Positions 16,155 through 23,982 of a stretch of 25,519 bases of DNA are shown in pieces. Made by a program: the position numbers and the translations under genes. The DNA lies in contig JBKECS010000088.1 of NCBI GenBank assembly GCA_047974805.1, forward strand, positions 1 to 25,519, written 5' to 3'. The DNA comes from JAJXUB01 sp047974805. GTDB taxonomy: Bacteria; Actinomycetota; Actinomycetes; Actinomycetales; Dermatophilaceae. The notes under the pieces were generated by a model. It saw only the letters and a program-made list of their open reading frames with translations, had not been told where the DNA came from and ran no database searches. Each line of letters begins with the position of its first letter. The first letter of the stretch is position 1.

Positions 16155-17048
16155 TCAGCGCAGGTGCTCGCGCAACCACGCAATGTTGTGGTCCTGGTCT
16201 GCCAGGACCTGGCTGAGGTTTGCGGTCGTTAGGGGGGCACTGTCCTGTTCGACGACGACCCAGCCTTGGTACCCGAGGTCACGCAACGCTGTGGTAAAAG
16301 CAGGCAGGTCGACGTCGCCATCGCCGAGCCGGGTGCACAGGCGGGCCCACCAGACGTCGAAGTCCGTGCGTCCAGAGTTGACGGCCTGCCGCAGCACTGC
16401 CAGGTCGACGTCCTTGGCGTGCACATGGTTGATCCGCCCCCACCAGCGACGCAGATGCTCGGCCGCGTCACCCCCACCCATGACGACGTGGGCCACGTCA
16501 TACGTGAGATTGATATCGACCAGGTCCAGGAGGCGTTCGATCTCCTCGGGGGATTCGACGTAGGTGCTCACATGCGGGTGGAAGGAGGCGGACAGTCCCG
16601 CGTCGGCGACCTCGGCGGCAGCGGCACCGACGACATCGGCCAGGCGGGACCATCCCGAGTCGTCGAGGCCGAGCGCGCGATCGTGGCAGGGATGCTCGAG
16701 CAGCGTCGCCGACCCCTCGTCGGCGAGGATGATCAGCCCGGCGGGGTTGACCGCGGCGACCTCGGCGATGGATTGGTGCATCCGCTCCAGGTCCCGGGCC
16801 AACACGGCCCCGCCGTCTTGGGTATGCAGGGGGACATACGTGCCGATGCCGACCAGGCCCGAGGCGGTGAAGGCCTCCACGGCGCCCTGCACTCCACCGA
16901 AGAACCCGGGCGGGCCGAGCTCGCTACCGGCATACCCACCAGCCGCCATCGTGGTCAGCAGGTGGGCCGGGGTGGTCGCTGAATCGACGTCGAGATCACC
17001 GAAGACTCCGTACGAGACGGGTGCGTTGCCCAGGCGCATCTCAGACAT
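16155..17048 (-). CDS. Sugar phosphate isomerase/epimerase (xylose-isomerase-like TIM barrel)
   Basis: The 297-residue protein looks like the AP-endonuclease-2/xylose-isomerase-like barrel. It begins with the short first strand APVSYGVFGD and shows candidate metal ligands in SASFHPHVSTYV, LTYDVAHVVMGG, RINHVHAKDVD and WVVVEQD, the usual Glu/Asp/His distribution along the barrel. Relatives include inosose dehydratase (IolE), hydroxypyruvate isomerase and sugar epimerases; which of these applies is unknown. ATG 17048 overlaps the dehydrogenase stop by 8 bp; ATG 17039 is an alternative. Pairing with a Gfo/Idh dehydrogenase is typical of inositol- and keto-sugar pathways. Confidence 0.85.
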   Translation of the reverse strand: MSEMRLGNAPVSYGVFGDLDVDSATTPAHLLTTMAAGGYAGSELGPPGFFGGVQGAVEAFTASGLVGIGTYVPLHTQDGGAVLARDLERMHQSIAEVAAVNPAGLIILADEGSATLLEHPCHDRALGLDDSGWSRLADVVGAAAAEVADAGLSASFHPHVSTYVESPEEIERLLDLVDINLTYDVAHVVMGGGDAAEHLRRWWGRINHVHAKDVDLAVLRQAVNSGRTDFDVWWARLCTRLGDGDVDLPAFTTALRDLGYQGWVVVEQDSAPLTTANLSQVLADQDHNIAWLREHLR

Positions 17049-18147
17049 GGGCCAGTTCCCGGTGGGATCGGTCGATGGCCTCGGCAAGCAAGCGGATCTG
17101 GTCGAGGTCGCGGGCGGCCCCGTCCAGGTTCGACCTGGGCGCGGCTCCGGTAGTGATGCATCGGGCAAATTCGTCCAGTTGGCGCAGGAATCCTGTCTCG
17201 GCAGGCCCCTGTGTTCGGGTGCTGCGACGGCCTTCTGGTGCAGCCCGCACGGTGGTTAGCACGCTGGCCGCCTCCACCTGATAGGGACGCGCCAACTCCA
17301 AGGTGACGGTCCCGTCCGTGCCGAGCACGGTGACGTCCTCTTCGTATGCCGGCAGGTTTGGTAGCCAGTTCCAGCTGAGGACGTATCGGGACGAACCGAC
17401 GGTGGCGGTGGCCAACAGGCTGGCCGGCTCCGATCCTCCGAGTTCGGGGAAGACCTCTGCCGTCCATCGTGTCGGAAGGGGCAGCCCGAGCGCTCTCAGC
17501 ACCGAGAATTCGTGAATGACCGAGCCGTTGAGCACGTTGCGGTAGTAGGTGCGCAAGTCTTCGCCCGCCCACGGGAGTTCAGCGGCGACCTCGGCCCTCT
17601 CGGCCGCATCGTCGGCGGCGATCAGGTCGGCGTCAGCATCCTGCGCCGGAGGTGCCATGCGCAGATGGGCGATCTGGAGGGCATCGGCCGGGTGCTGGAC
17701 GGTGATCCGGACCAGGCGAACTCCGGCGAGTGCGGCCACGTCTGCGGCCGCCGCGCTCATCAGCGGGTCATACATCTTCATGTATCCCACCTGAGCGACG
17801 CGTCGGGCGTTGGTTGCAGCGCTGGACACGGCATCGATTTCCGATCGGGACAGGGCAACGGGCTTCTCGATGAGGACGTGTTTGCCCGCCGACAGCGCCG
17901 CAACCGCCAGCGGAGCGTGCCGACCCGGTGTGGCGATGAGCACGGCGTCGACATCGCTGGCGCCGTAAACCTGGGCAGGGTCGGTGGTGCCCCCGGCGCC
18001 GGTGAGCCGGGAGACTTCCGCGGCTCGGGAGAGGGACAAGTCGCAGACGCGAGTGAGCGTGAACCCGGCCCGCCTGGCGCTTTCCAAGTGAACTGACTGT
18101 GTGATCGTCCCGGCGCCGATGACACCGAGCCGCAATCCGTGGGACAT
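17041..18147 (-). CDS. Gfo/Idh/MocA-family NAD(P)-dependent sugar dehydrogenase
   Basis: The 368-residue protein has an N-terminal Rossmann fold (GVIGAGTI, 8-15), the family EKP motif with the catalytic Lys (VLIEKPVAL, EKP at 94-96), and a C-terminal alpha/beta domain with IHEFSVLRALG. Members oxidise or reduce sugars and inositols at ring hydroxyls. ATG 18147 was chosen because GGAGG lies 8 nt upstream; the frame extends upstream to 18168 without support. It is the first gene of the sugar operon, so its leader (18148-18240) should hold the promoter and operator. Confidence 0.92.
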   Translation of the reverse strand: MSHGLRLGVIGAGTITQSVHLESARRAGFTLTRVCDLSLSRAAEVSRLTGAGGTTDPAQVYGASDVDAVLIATPGRHAPLAVAALSAGKHVLIEKPVALSRSEIDAVSSAATNARRVAQVGYMKMYDPLMSAAAADVAALAGVRLVRITVQHPADALQIAHLRMAPPAQDADADLIAADDAAERAEVAAELPWAGEDLRTYYRNVLNGSVIHEFSVLRALGLPLPTRWTAEVFPELGGSEPASLLATATVGSSRYVLSWNWLPNLPAYEEDVTVLGTDGTVTLELARPYQVEAASVLTTVRAAPEGRRSTRTQGPAETGFLRQLDEFARCITTGAAPRSNLDGAARDLDQIRLLAEAIDRSHRELAHV

Positions 18148-18478
18148 CTTCCGAACCTCCGAGAACACGTCGTTGAGCTACGAACGTCAGTTTGACATGA
18201 CATAGACCAGTTAGTCCAGTCCTAAACCAATGGTTGTTTGTCATGACGTCGGCGTCATTGATCGAGAAGGTGACGCACGCCTCACGATCAACGCCACGTT
18301 TGAGGTTGTCAGGCATGAGGGGCCAGGGAGGGATTTCCTAGGGCACAGGGACGACATTTCAAGGCGCCACAAACCCACCGGCCCCTTGCCCGCAGCGACG
18401 CTCGGTAATCCACATCGTCAGGCGCGCGTCACGCACGATCACCAGACTCACGCCTCGCATCAAGGAACGGGGAGAGTC
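18148..18478. promoter_or_regulatory. Divergent intergenic region between sugar operon and sulfatase gene
   Basis: This 331-bp gap separates the leftward operon from the rightward sulfatase gene and is locally AT-richer around 18180-18240. It contains the tandem 9-bp site at 18203-18220 and an 11-bp inverted repeat (AACCA-A-TGGTT, 18225-18235). I see no convincing -10/-35 pair on either strand and no coding potential. Confidence 0.55.
18203..18220. promoter_or_regulatory. Candidate GntR operator: tandem TAGACCAGT/TAGTCCAGT
   Basis: Two directly adjacent 9-bp units, TAGACCAGT (18203-18211) and TAGTCCAGT (18212-18220), differ at one base. The first equals the right half of the DasR consensus (ACTGGTCTAGACCAGT-like), a GntR/UTRA regulator of amino-sugar genes. 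It lies 56 bp upstream of the first operon gene. Control by the operon's own GntR protein is inferred. Confidence 0.5.
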
Positions 18479-20285
18479 ATGAGCACCACGTCACCAGCCG
18501 CGGCCATGGTCCGCAGCACAGACCTGAATATCCTCGATAACCCTCAGGTCCTCACCCATCTGGCGAAGGTCGTCTGGAGCGACCCGGCAGGCAACCTGGC
18601 CTACACGGAGGACTCCGACAAGGTCGCCGTTGCGGCGACAGCCTGGGCCCGGCAGATGGATCCGAAAATCTTCGAGATCGTGCCGGGCAAGATCTACCAC
18701 GCAGCCGGCTTCCAGCTGTGCTCGACGATGATCGTTGTCGGTGACGGTGGTCTCGTCGTGGTCGACCCTGGCGAGAACGATGAGGCAGCGGCCGCGACCA
18801 AAGCGGCGTTTGCTCAGTTCTCCGACCTACCGGTCAAGGCCATCGTCTACACGCATCGGCACCCGGACCACGCCTTCGGCTCCGCGGGTTGGGGCGTCAC
18901 GCCCGAACACGTCGCCGCCGGGAGGTCGCGATCATCGCCTCGGAGAACTTCGTCTCCAACTTGGTCAAGGACACCGGCGTTGTCGGCAACATCCTCACCC
19001 AGCGAACCGCCTATTCCGGTCCCTACCTCGGCCGAGGTCCTGACGGCTTCGTCACTACCGGCCTCGGCCCGAGCATGACTGCCGGCACCCTGTCCCTCTA
19101 CCTGCCGACCGTCGAGGTGGACGAATTCGAGCCGCTGACCATCGACATCGTCGGCGAACGCTTCGCCTTCTTCGGGGCATACGGCGATGCCGGCAGGGAC
19201 GAGATCGACCTCTATCTGCCGGACTACCGGCACGTGCACGGGTCAGAGACGATCCAGGGCGGGACCTTCCCCAATCTCTACACCCTCCGCGGAACCTCCT
19301 ACCGGGACCCGTCCTTGTCGTACAAGGGCATCGATCGGCTGCTGGAGTATGCCGTCAAGGCCGACACTTATTCCGGCTCGCATATGCGCTCATGGGTGGG
19401 TAACGAGTTCATCGTCGAACGCATCACCAACTACCGAGATGCCATCCAGTACGTCCATGACCAGTCGGTGTACTGGATCAACCAGGGCTACAAGATGGAC
19501 CAGCTCGCCGAGACCGTCGTCTTGCCGCAGCAGTTCGCCAACGACCCCTGGCTTATGGAGTTCTACGGCAGCGTTGTGCATTCGGTGCGCAACATATACG
19601 CCGGGCTTCTCGGCTGGTGCCAAGGCGACGCCACGGAGTTGGCCCGTCCCGAATTCAGCCAGCTCTCGAGCAAATACGTCGAGGCCATGGGCGGTCGCGA
19701 CAACGTCGTCAGTCAGGCGCAAAAGGCCATCGATGCCCAGGACTACGGCTGGGCCGCCGAGATCCTCACCCACGCCGTGCGCGCGGACGCTGATGACAAG
19801 GAGGCGCGCAACTTCAAGGCGGAGGCGCTGCGCCAGTGGGGCTACCTGCAGACGAACATCTATTCCGGGCCCAGGCTCTGTCGGCCGCCGGAGAGCTCGA
19901 CGGGACGCTGGACCGCTCGACGCCGTGGAGCTTTACCGACCCGGTCATCGTTCAGGCGCTGCCAACCACCGACATCCTGGAGACCTTCCGTGTCAACCTC
20001 AACGCCGAGCGGGCTGTCGGCAAGCATCTTGTTATCGGCATCTCGGTTACAGACACCGGGGAGGTGGCCACGTACCAGATACGCAACCAGGTGGCGATCT
20101 TCACCGACTCCGCGCCGGCGGACCCGGACGGGACCATAACGGGCACCAAGAACGAGGTCTTGGCCTGCTTCCTGAACAATTCGGCGCCCGCCACCGTTGC
20201 GGGATCCCTCGAGAAGGTTGCCGAGTTCTTCTCCCTCATGGACAAGGTGACCCGCAACGGGGTGAACATGGCGTTGCCGAACTAG
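18479..20285 (+). pseudogene. Alkyl sulfatase (SdsA1-like, metallo-beta-lactamase fold), two frameshifts
   Basis: Three reading frames must be joined to give one ~600-residue type III alkylsulfatase-like protein. Frame 1 (18479 to ~18920) holds the N-terminal helices, STMIVVGDGGLVVVDPG and the metal motif THRHPDHAFG. Frame 2 (~18923 to ~19865) continues VAIIASENFVSNLVKDTG, then the alpha-helical dimerisation domain (DAIQYVHDQSVYWINQGYK). Frame 3 (~19866 to 20285) gives the C-terminal SCP2-like domain (ILETFRVNLNAERAVGK). Adding one G to the GGG at 18920-18922 and one C to the CC at 19865-19866 restores a smooth protein. The function would be release of sulfate from alkyl sulfates. It could be a real decayed gene or two homopolymer errors. 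ATG 18479 has GGGGAG upstream. Confidence 0.87.
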
Positions 20286-20324
20286 CGCCCACCGCGCCCC
20301 GGGTCGTCCGGCCTGGCGAGGGCG

Positions 20325-20354
20325 GGTGTGAGGCGTCGCCAGTGATCTCACACC
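20325..20354. terminator. Candidate terminator after the sulfatase gene
   Basis: A perfect 8-bp inverted repeat (GGTGTGAG/CTCACACC) with a 14-nt loop starts 39 nt after the sulfatase stop. No T tract follows. It may end the rightward transcript; hflX comes from the opposite side. Confidence 0.45.
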
Positions 20355-20432
20355 TCAGTGACGGTGACGACACTTGTGTGTGCGCTCAGCCCGTCAGCGC
20401 TACTGCGCATCCGTGCCCGAGATCGTTAGCCA

Positions 20433-20503
20433 ACGGACCTACCGACGCGCCCAACCCTCCCCGCCGCTGCGGCGAGAGAGCGAATAGTCCCGGGTAGGTC
20501 CGT
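20433..20503. repeat. Long inverted repeat between sulfatase and hflX
   Basis: Perfect 11-bp arms, ACGGACCTACC (20433-20443) and GGTAGGTCCGT (20493-20503), flank 49 nt that themselves contain a GC-rich hairpin (CGCCGC/GCGGCG near 20463). It sits 40 bp beyond the hflX stop and may serve as its terminator or be a small mobile-repeat remnant. Confidence 0.5.
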
Positions 20504-20543
20504 CGGTGTACGAAAACCCCGATCCGTCGCCGGCGCCCGAGGA

Positions 20544-22007
20544 TCAGGCGTACGCCGCGAGATCGGCAGCCAGGTCCGCGTTGACGCGGGCGGACAGGTG
20601 GGTGCCCTCGGCAACGAAGTCGCTCGCCAGGACCTCGCCCTCGGTGTGCACCCGGTTGACCAGGTCGCCTCGGTCGTAGGGGACGATGACGCTGACCTCG
20701 ATGTCGGGGGCGGGTAGCTCGGCGGCGATGACCTCACGAAGGGCCTCGATGCCTGCGCCGGTGCGGGCCGAAACGGCCAGGGCGTGGCGTTCGGTGCGCA
20801 GCAGCCGGTCGAGCACCTCCGGGTCGGCCACGTCCGCCTTGTTGATGACGACGATCTCCTTGACGTCGGCCGCGTCGACATCGGCGAGCACGGCCCGCAC
20901 CGCGGTGAGCTGACCCTCGGGGTCGGAGTGGGATCCGTCGACGACATGAACGAGCACGTCGGCGTCGGCGACCTCCTCGATGGTGGAGCGGAAGGCTTCG
21001 ACAAGCTGGGTGGGCAAGGCGCGAACGAAACCGACGGTGTCGGTCAGGGTGTAGATCCGGCCGTCGGCGGTCTCAGCGCGGCGCACCGTCGGATCGAGGG
21101 TGGCGAACAGGGCGTTCTCCACCAGAGCACCGGCCCCGGTGATCCGGTTCAGCAGTGAGGACTTGCCGGCGTTGGTGTAGCCGGCAATGGCCACGCTGGG
21201 CACCCGCCCGCGCCGACGGGAGTTCCGCTTGGTGTCCCGCACCGTCTTCATCTCGGCGATCTCGCGACGGAGCTTGGCCATTCGGGAGTTGATCCTGCGC
21301 CGATCCAGCTCGATCTTGGTCTCCCCTGGTCCGCGCGAACCCATCCCCTGGCCGGCAGCTGCCTGTCCGCCTGCTTGCCGAGACATGGATTCACCCCACC
21401 CACGTAGACGTGGCAACAGGTATTCCAACTGGGCGAGTTCGACCTGCGCCTTGCCCTCCTTGGACTTGGCATGCTGGGCAAAGATGTCAAGGATGAGCGC
21501 AGTCCGGTCGATGACCTTGACCTTGACCACATCCTCTAGGGCGCGCCGCTGGCTCGGGGCAAGCTCGCTGTCGCAGATCACCGTGTCAGCGCCCTCGGCG
21601 AGCACGATGTCGTGCAGCTCAGCGGCTTTGCCCTTGCCGAGATAGGTTGCCGGATCAGGGTGATGACGGCGTTGGATGACCCCTTCGAGCACCTCAGAAC
21701 CGGCCGTTTCGGCGAGGGCTGCCAGTTCGCGCAGGGAGTTCTCGGCATCCTTAACGCTGCCTTCGGACCACACCGCAGCAAGTACCACTCGTTCCAGGCG
21801 CAGTTGGCGATATTCGACCTCGGTGACGTCGGCCAGCTCAGTTGACAGCCCCGAGACCCGGCGCAGGGCCGCCCGCTCTTCCCGGTCGAACTGGTCCCCG
21901 TCCCTCCCGGAGTCCACGTCAGGGGCACCCATCGGGTCAAGGTGCACGCTGGCATCATCCAACGTGTGGCTTGCGTGGGCGAAAACTTCGGATCGTGCGG
22001 TGCTCAT
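20544..22007 (-). CDS. hflX: Ribosome-associated GTPase HflX
   Basis: HflX binds 50S subunits and splits stalled or stressed ribosomes. The 487-residue protein shows the HflX N-terminal domain (TYLGKGKAAEL, DTVICDSELAPSQ), a helical linker with GSRGPGETKIELDRRRI, and the GTPase domain: G1 GYTNAGKSS, G3 DTVGF, G4 NKAD, G5 SARTG. The C-terminal tail (THLSARVNADLAADLAAYA) is typical. Actinobacterial members have this length. ATG 22007 has GGGAGG 2-3 nt upstream, which is tight; ATGs at 22025 and 22046 are alternatives. Its leader contains a triple tandem repeat and a 53-nt hairpin. The dapF-hflX neighbourhood is conserved in actinobacteria. Confidence 0.95.
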   Translation of the reverse strand: MSTARSEVFAHASHTLDDASVHLDPMGAPDVDSGRDGDQFDREERAALRRVSGLSTELADVTEVEYRQLRLERVVLAAVWSEGSVKDAENSLRELAALAETAGSEVLEGVIQRRHHPDPATYLGKGKAAELHDIVLAEGADTVICDSELAPSQRRALEDVVKVKVIDRTALILDIFAQHAKSKEGKAQVELAQLEYLLPRLRGWGESMSRQAGGQAAAGQGMGSRGPGETKIELDRRRINSRMAKLRREIAEMKTVRDTKRNSRRRGRVPSVAIAGYTNAGKSSLLNRITGAGALVENALFATLDPTVRRAETADGRIYTLTDTVGFVRALPTQLVEAFRSTIEEVADADVLVHVVDGSHSDPEGQLTAVRAVLADVDAADVKEIVVINKADVADPEVLDRLLRTERHALAVSARTGAGIEALREVIAAELPAPDIEVSVIVPYDRGDLVNRVHTEGEVLASDFVAEGTHLSARVNADLAADLAAYA

Positions 22008-22071
22008 CGCCTCCCAGGATCTCATTTCTGGCCTGGCTGAGCCCAACTGTTATTCGATGGTGATCCGGTCC

Positions 22072-22153
22072 CGCCCCGCGAACCTCCGTACTTACGCCAT
22101 GCCCGCCACCCCCGGTCTTACGCCATGCCCCACCACCCTCCGCTTTTACGCCA
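22072..22153 (-). repeat. Three imperfect tandem repeats (28/26/28 bp) in the hflX leader
   Basis: On the minus strand each unit begins TGGCGTAA (22153, 22125 and 22099), continues with three variable bases, then CGGAGG/CGGGGG and a G-rich end GGGGCA/GGGCA/GGGGCG. The units lie head to tail immediately upstream of hflX. Each contains a ribosome-binding-like GGAGG or GGGGG. Function is unknown. Confidence 0.7.
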
Positions 22154-22158
22154 CAGGT

Positions 22159-22211
22159 GGGAACCCGGAGCTTCGCACGGGAAATCTTCCCCTGTGAAGC
22201 TCCGGGTTCCC
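22159..22211. repeat. 53-nt near-perfect hairpin between hflX and the methyltransferase
   Basis: Perfect 16-bp arms (GGGAACCCGGAGCTTC, 22159-22174, and its complement, 22196-22211) enclose 21 nt that continue pairing with one mismatch and one G-T pair down to a 3-nt loop. Both strands fold equally, in the gap between divergent genes. It could be a REP/MITE-like element, an attenuator or a small RNA; position alone does not decide. Confidence 0.8.
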
Positions 22212-22356
22212 TTGCGAAGAACATGGGCCGGTGCCTTGCTGACAGCCGCGGCCAGCCATGGCCAAGACCATCAACGGCGTCGTGCGCGACGCCAGGGTTG
22301 CCGTTGCGAAGGTCTCAAGGCGCTCAGGACACCTCCGGCGGCGATACCGTGCCGAT

Positions 22357-22962
22357 GTGACCGAGCACTACTTCTCCGCCCAGCCAACCACCTCCGATGA
22401 ACGGCATACCCGCGAGGTCACCCTGGCCGGCAAGACCGTGGCTGTCCACGTCGCCACCGGTGTCTTTTCCCACGGCGGGTTGGACAAGGGAACCCGTATG
22501 CTGCTGGGTGCCGTTCCTGCACCGCCACCGGCCGGCACGTTCCTCGATCTGGGCTGCGGCTGGGGACCGATCGCGATATCCCTCGCGCTGCAAGCCCCCA
22601 ACGCATCGGTCTGGGCCGTGGACGTTAACGAACGGGCCCTCGATCTGACCGCGGCCAACGCGGCGGCCCTGAACCTGCCACAGATTCACGTCGCCCGCCC
22701 GGAGGATGCCCCCAACGGGTTGACCTACGATCTGATCTGGTCGAATCCGCCGATCCGGATCGGCAAAGCTGCCCTCCACGAGCTGTTGAACACCTGGCTG
22801 CCACGGCTTGCGCCCGGCGGCAGCGCCTGGCTGGTGGTCGCGAAGAACCTTGGCGCCGACAGCCTCCAGCATTGGCTCACCGAGGCCTTCCCGAACTTCG
22901 ACGTCACCCGGCCCACGACGTCTGGCGGATTCCGGATTCTGCGGGTCGATCGCCCCCGGTGA
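22357..22962 (+). CDS. Class I SAM-dependent methyltransferase, RsmC-like (MTS domain)
   Basis: The ~201-residue protein has the small MTS methyltransferase domain: a start EHYFSAQP typical of the RsmC/RlmG-like family, motif I FLDLGCGWGPIA, an acidic end of strand 2 in WAVDVNERAL, and motif IV WSNPPIRIGK (NPPI, usually NPPFH). The likely substrate is a guanine in rRNA. An upstream ATG at 22258 is in frame, but its 33 extra residues have no family match, so I prefer GTG 22357. No ribosome-binding site is evident for either. It is divergent from hflX and convergent with dapF, and it is the only intact plus-strand gene in the right half of the window. Confidence 0.82.
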   Translation: MTEHYFSAQPTTSDERHTREVTLAGKTVAVHVATGVFSHGGLDKGTRMLLGAVPAPPPAGTFLDLGCGWGPIAISLALQAPNASVWAVDVNERALDLTAANAAALNLPQIHVARPEDAPNGLTYDLIWSNPPIRIGKAALHELLNTWLPRLAPGGSAWLVVAKNLGADSLQHWLTEAFPNFDVTRPTTSGGFRILRVDRPR

Positions 22963-23041
22963 GGCACCGCTGACCTCCGATGGCGCCTTTGGGCAACCTT
23001 TCAGGCCGCGAGGTGATGCCCAAAGGCACCATTGACGTCGG

Positions 23042-23911
23042 TCAGGGAAGGGTGAACTCGCCGTCCGCCACCAACACGGCCGGCCCGGCGAGTTCGACTT
23101 CGTGGCCGGGCAGCCCACGGACGCGCAAGGACCCGCCGGGGACATCCACCTGCCAGTCACCCTCCGGTTCATGCTGGCCGGCCCAGAAGCTTGTGGCCAG
23201 AGCCGCCGCAGCGGCTCCGGTCCCGCAAGATCGAGTCTCCCCCACCCCTCGTTCATAAACCCGCATGGCGATATGACGCGGCTGCAGCGGATGGATGATC
23301 TCGACGTTGGTGCCGTGGACGGGTTCGGGACGAACCGTCGGCGCCGTGCTCAGGTCAACATCATCAAGGCGATAGGACGGCGGCAACGCCACCACAGTAT
23401 GCGGGTTGCCCAGGTCCAGGGACAGGGCAGACAGGGGGTCCTGGTCGTCGATGTGCACCAAGGCGTCGAAGCCGTCGGACTGGGCCTGGGCCGGGTTCAT
23501 CAGCCGCCACGGGCCCAGGTTTGTGGCTACCAGGCCGTCAGCCAGGAGATCCCCCTCGATCCGGACCGTCTTGACGCCCGCCCGGGTGGCGATCGCGAAT
23601 TCGGTGTTGGTCTCCAGCCCCTCACGACGCAGATAGGCGGCAAAGACCCGCGAACCGTTCCCGCACATCTCCGCGATCGACCCGTTGGCGTTCCGGTAGT
23701 CCATGAACCACGCGGCGGCGCCAGCCATGTCCCGGACGGCGCTCTCCTGGGCACATTCCGTCGGTACCACAGCGATGATGCCGTCGGCACCGATCCCACG
23801 TCGTCGATCGCAGATCCTGGACACGCGCTCAGCGTCGAGGTCCACCTGCCCATCGAGGCATGGCACGAGGACGAAATCATTTTCGGTGCCATGGCCCTTG
23901 GTGAACCTCAT
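23042..23911 (-). CDS. dapF: Diaminopimelate epimerase
   Basis: DapF converts LL- to meso-diaminopimelate, giving the lysine precursor and the peptidoglycan cross-linking residue. The 289-residue protein shows both catalytic cysteines in their usual settings: EMCGNGSR (C83) and RSCGTGAAA (C229). The family start FTKGHGTENDFVLV and LGNPHTVV are also present. Length is normal (about 275-290). ATG 23911 was preferred because it lies just before the conserved FTKGHG; ATG 23932 is in frame upstream without a ribosome-binding site. It lies 71 bp downstream of miaA in the same direction, the standard actinobacterial order miaA-dapF-hflX. Confidence 0.97.
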   Translation of the reverse strand: MRFTKGHGTENDFVLVPCLDGQVDLDAERVSRICDRRRGIGADGIIAVVPTECAQESAVRDMAGAAAWFMDYRNANGSIAEMCGNGSRVFAAYLRREGLETNTEFAIATRAGVKTVRIEGDLLADGLVATNLGPWRLMNPAQAQSDGFDALVHIDDQDPLSALSLDLGNPHTVVALPPSYRLDDVDLSTAPTVRPEPVHGTNVEIIHPLQPRHIAMRVYERGVGETRSCGTGAAAAALATSFWAGQHEPEGDWQVDVPGGSLRVRGLPGHEVELAGPAVLVADGEFTLP

Positions 23912-23982
23912 GCGTTCTCTCACGAGGTTCATTGTTCCGTATGCCGACCTGCGCGGATCACCTTGACGGTCCGACCGGCGGG

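Noticed and set aside
18202..18230. -35/-10 promoter (TTGGTT, 17 bp, GTCTAT) for the sugar operon
   Set aside because: The -10 matches the consensus at only two positions, so I report only the operator-like repeat.
19187..20497. 436-residue open frame overlapping the sulfatase
   Set aside because: Its composition (Ser/Arg/Thr-rich) is a shadow; the sulfatase domains are in the other frames.
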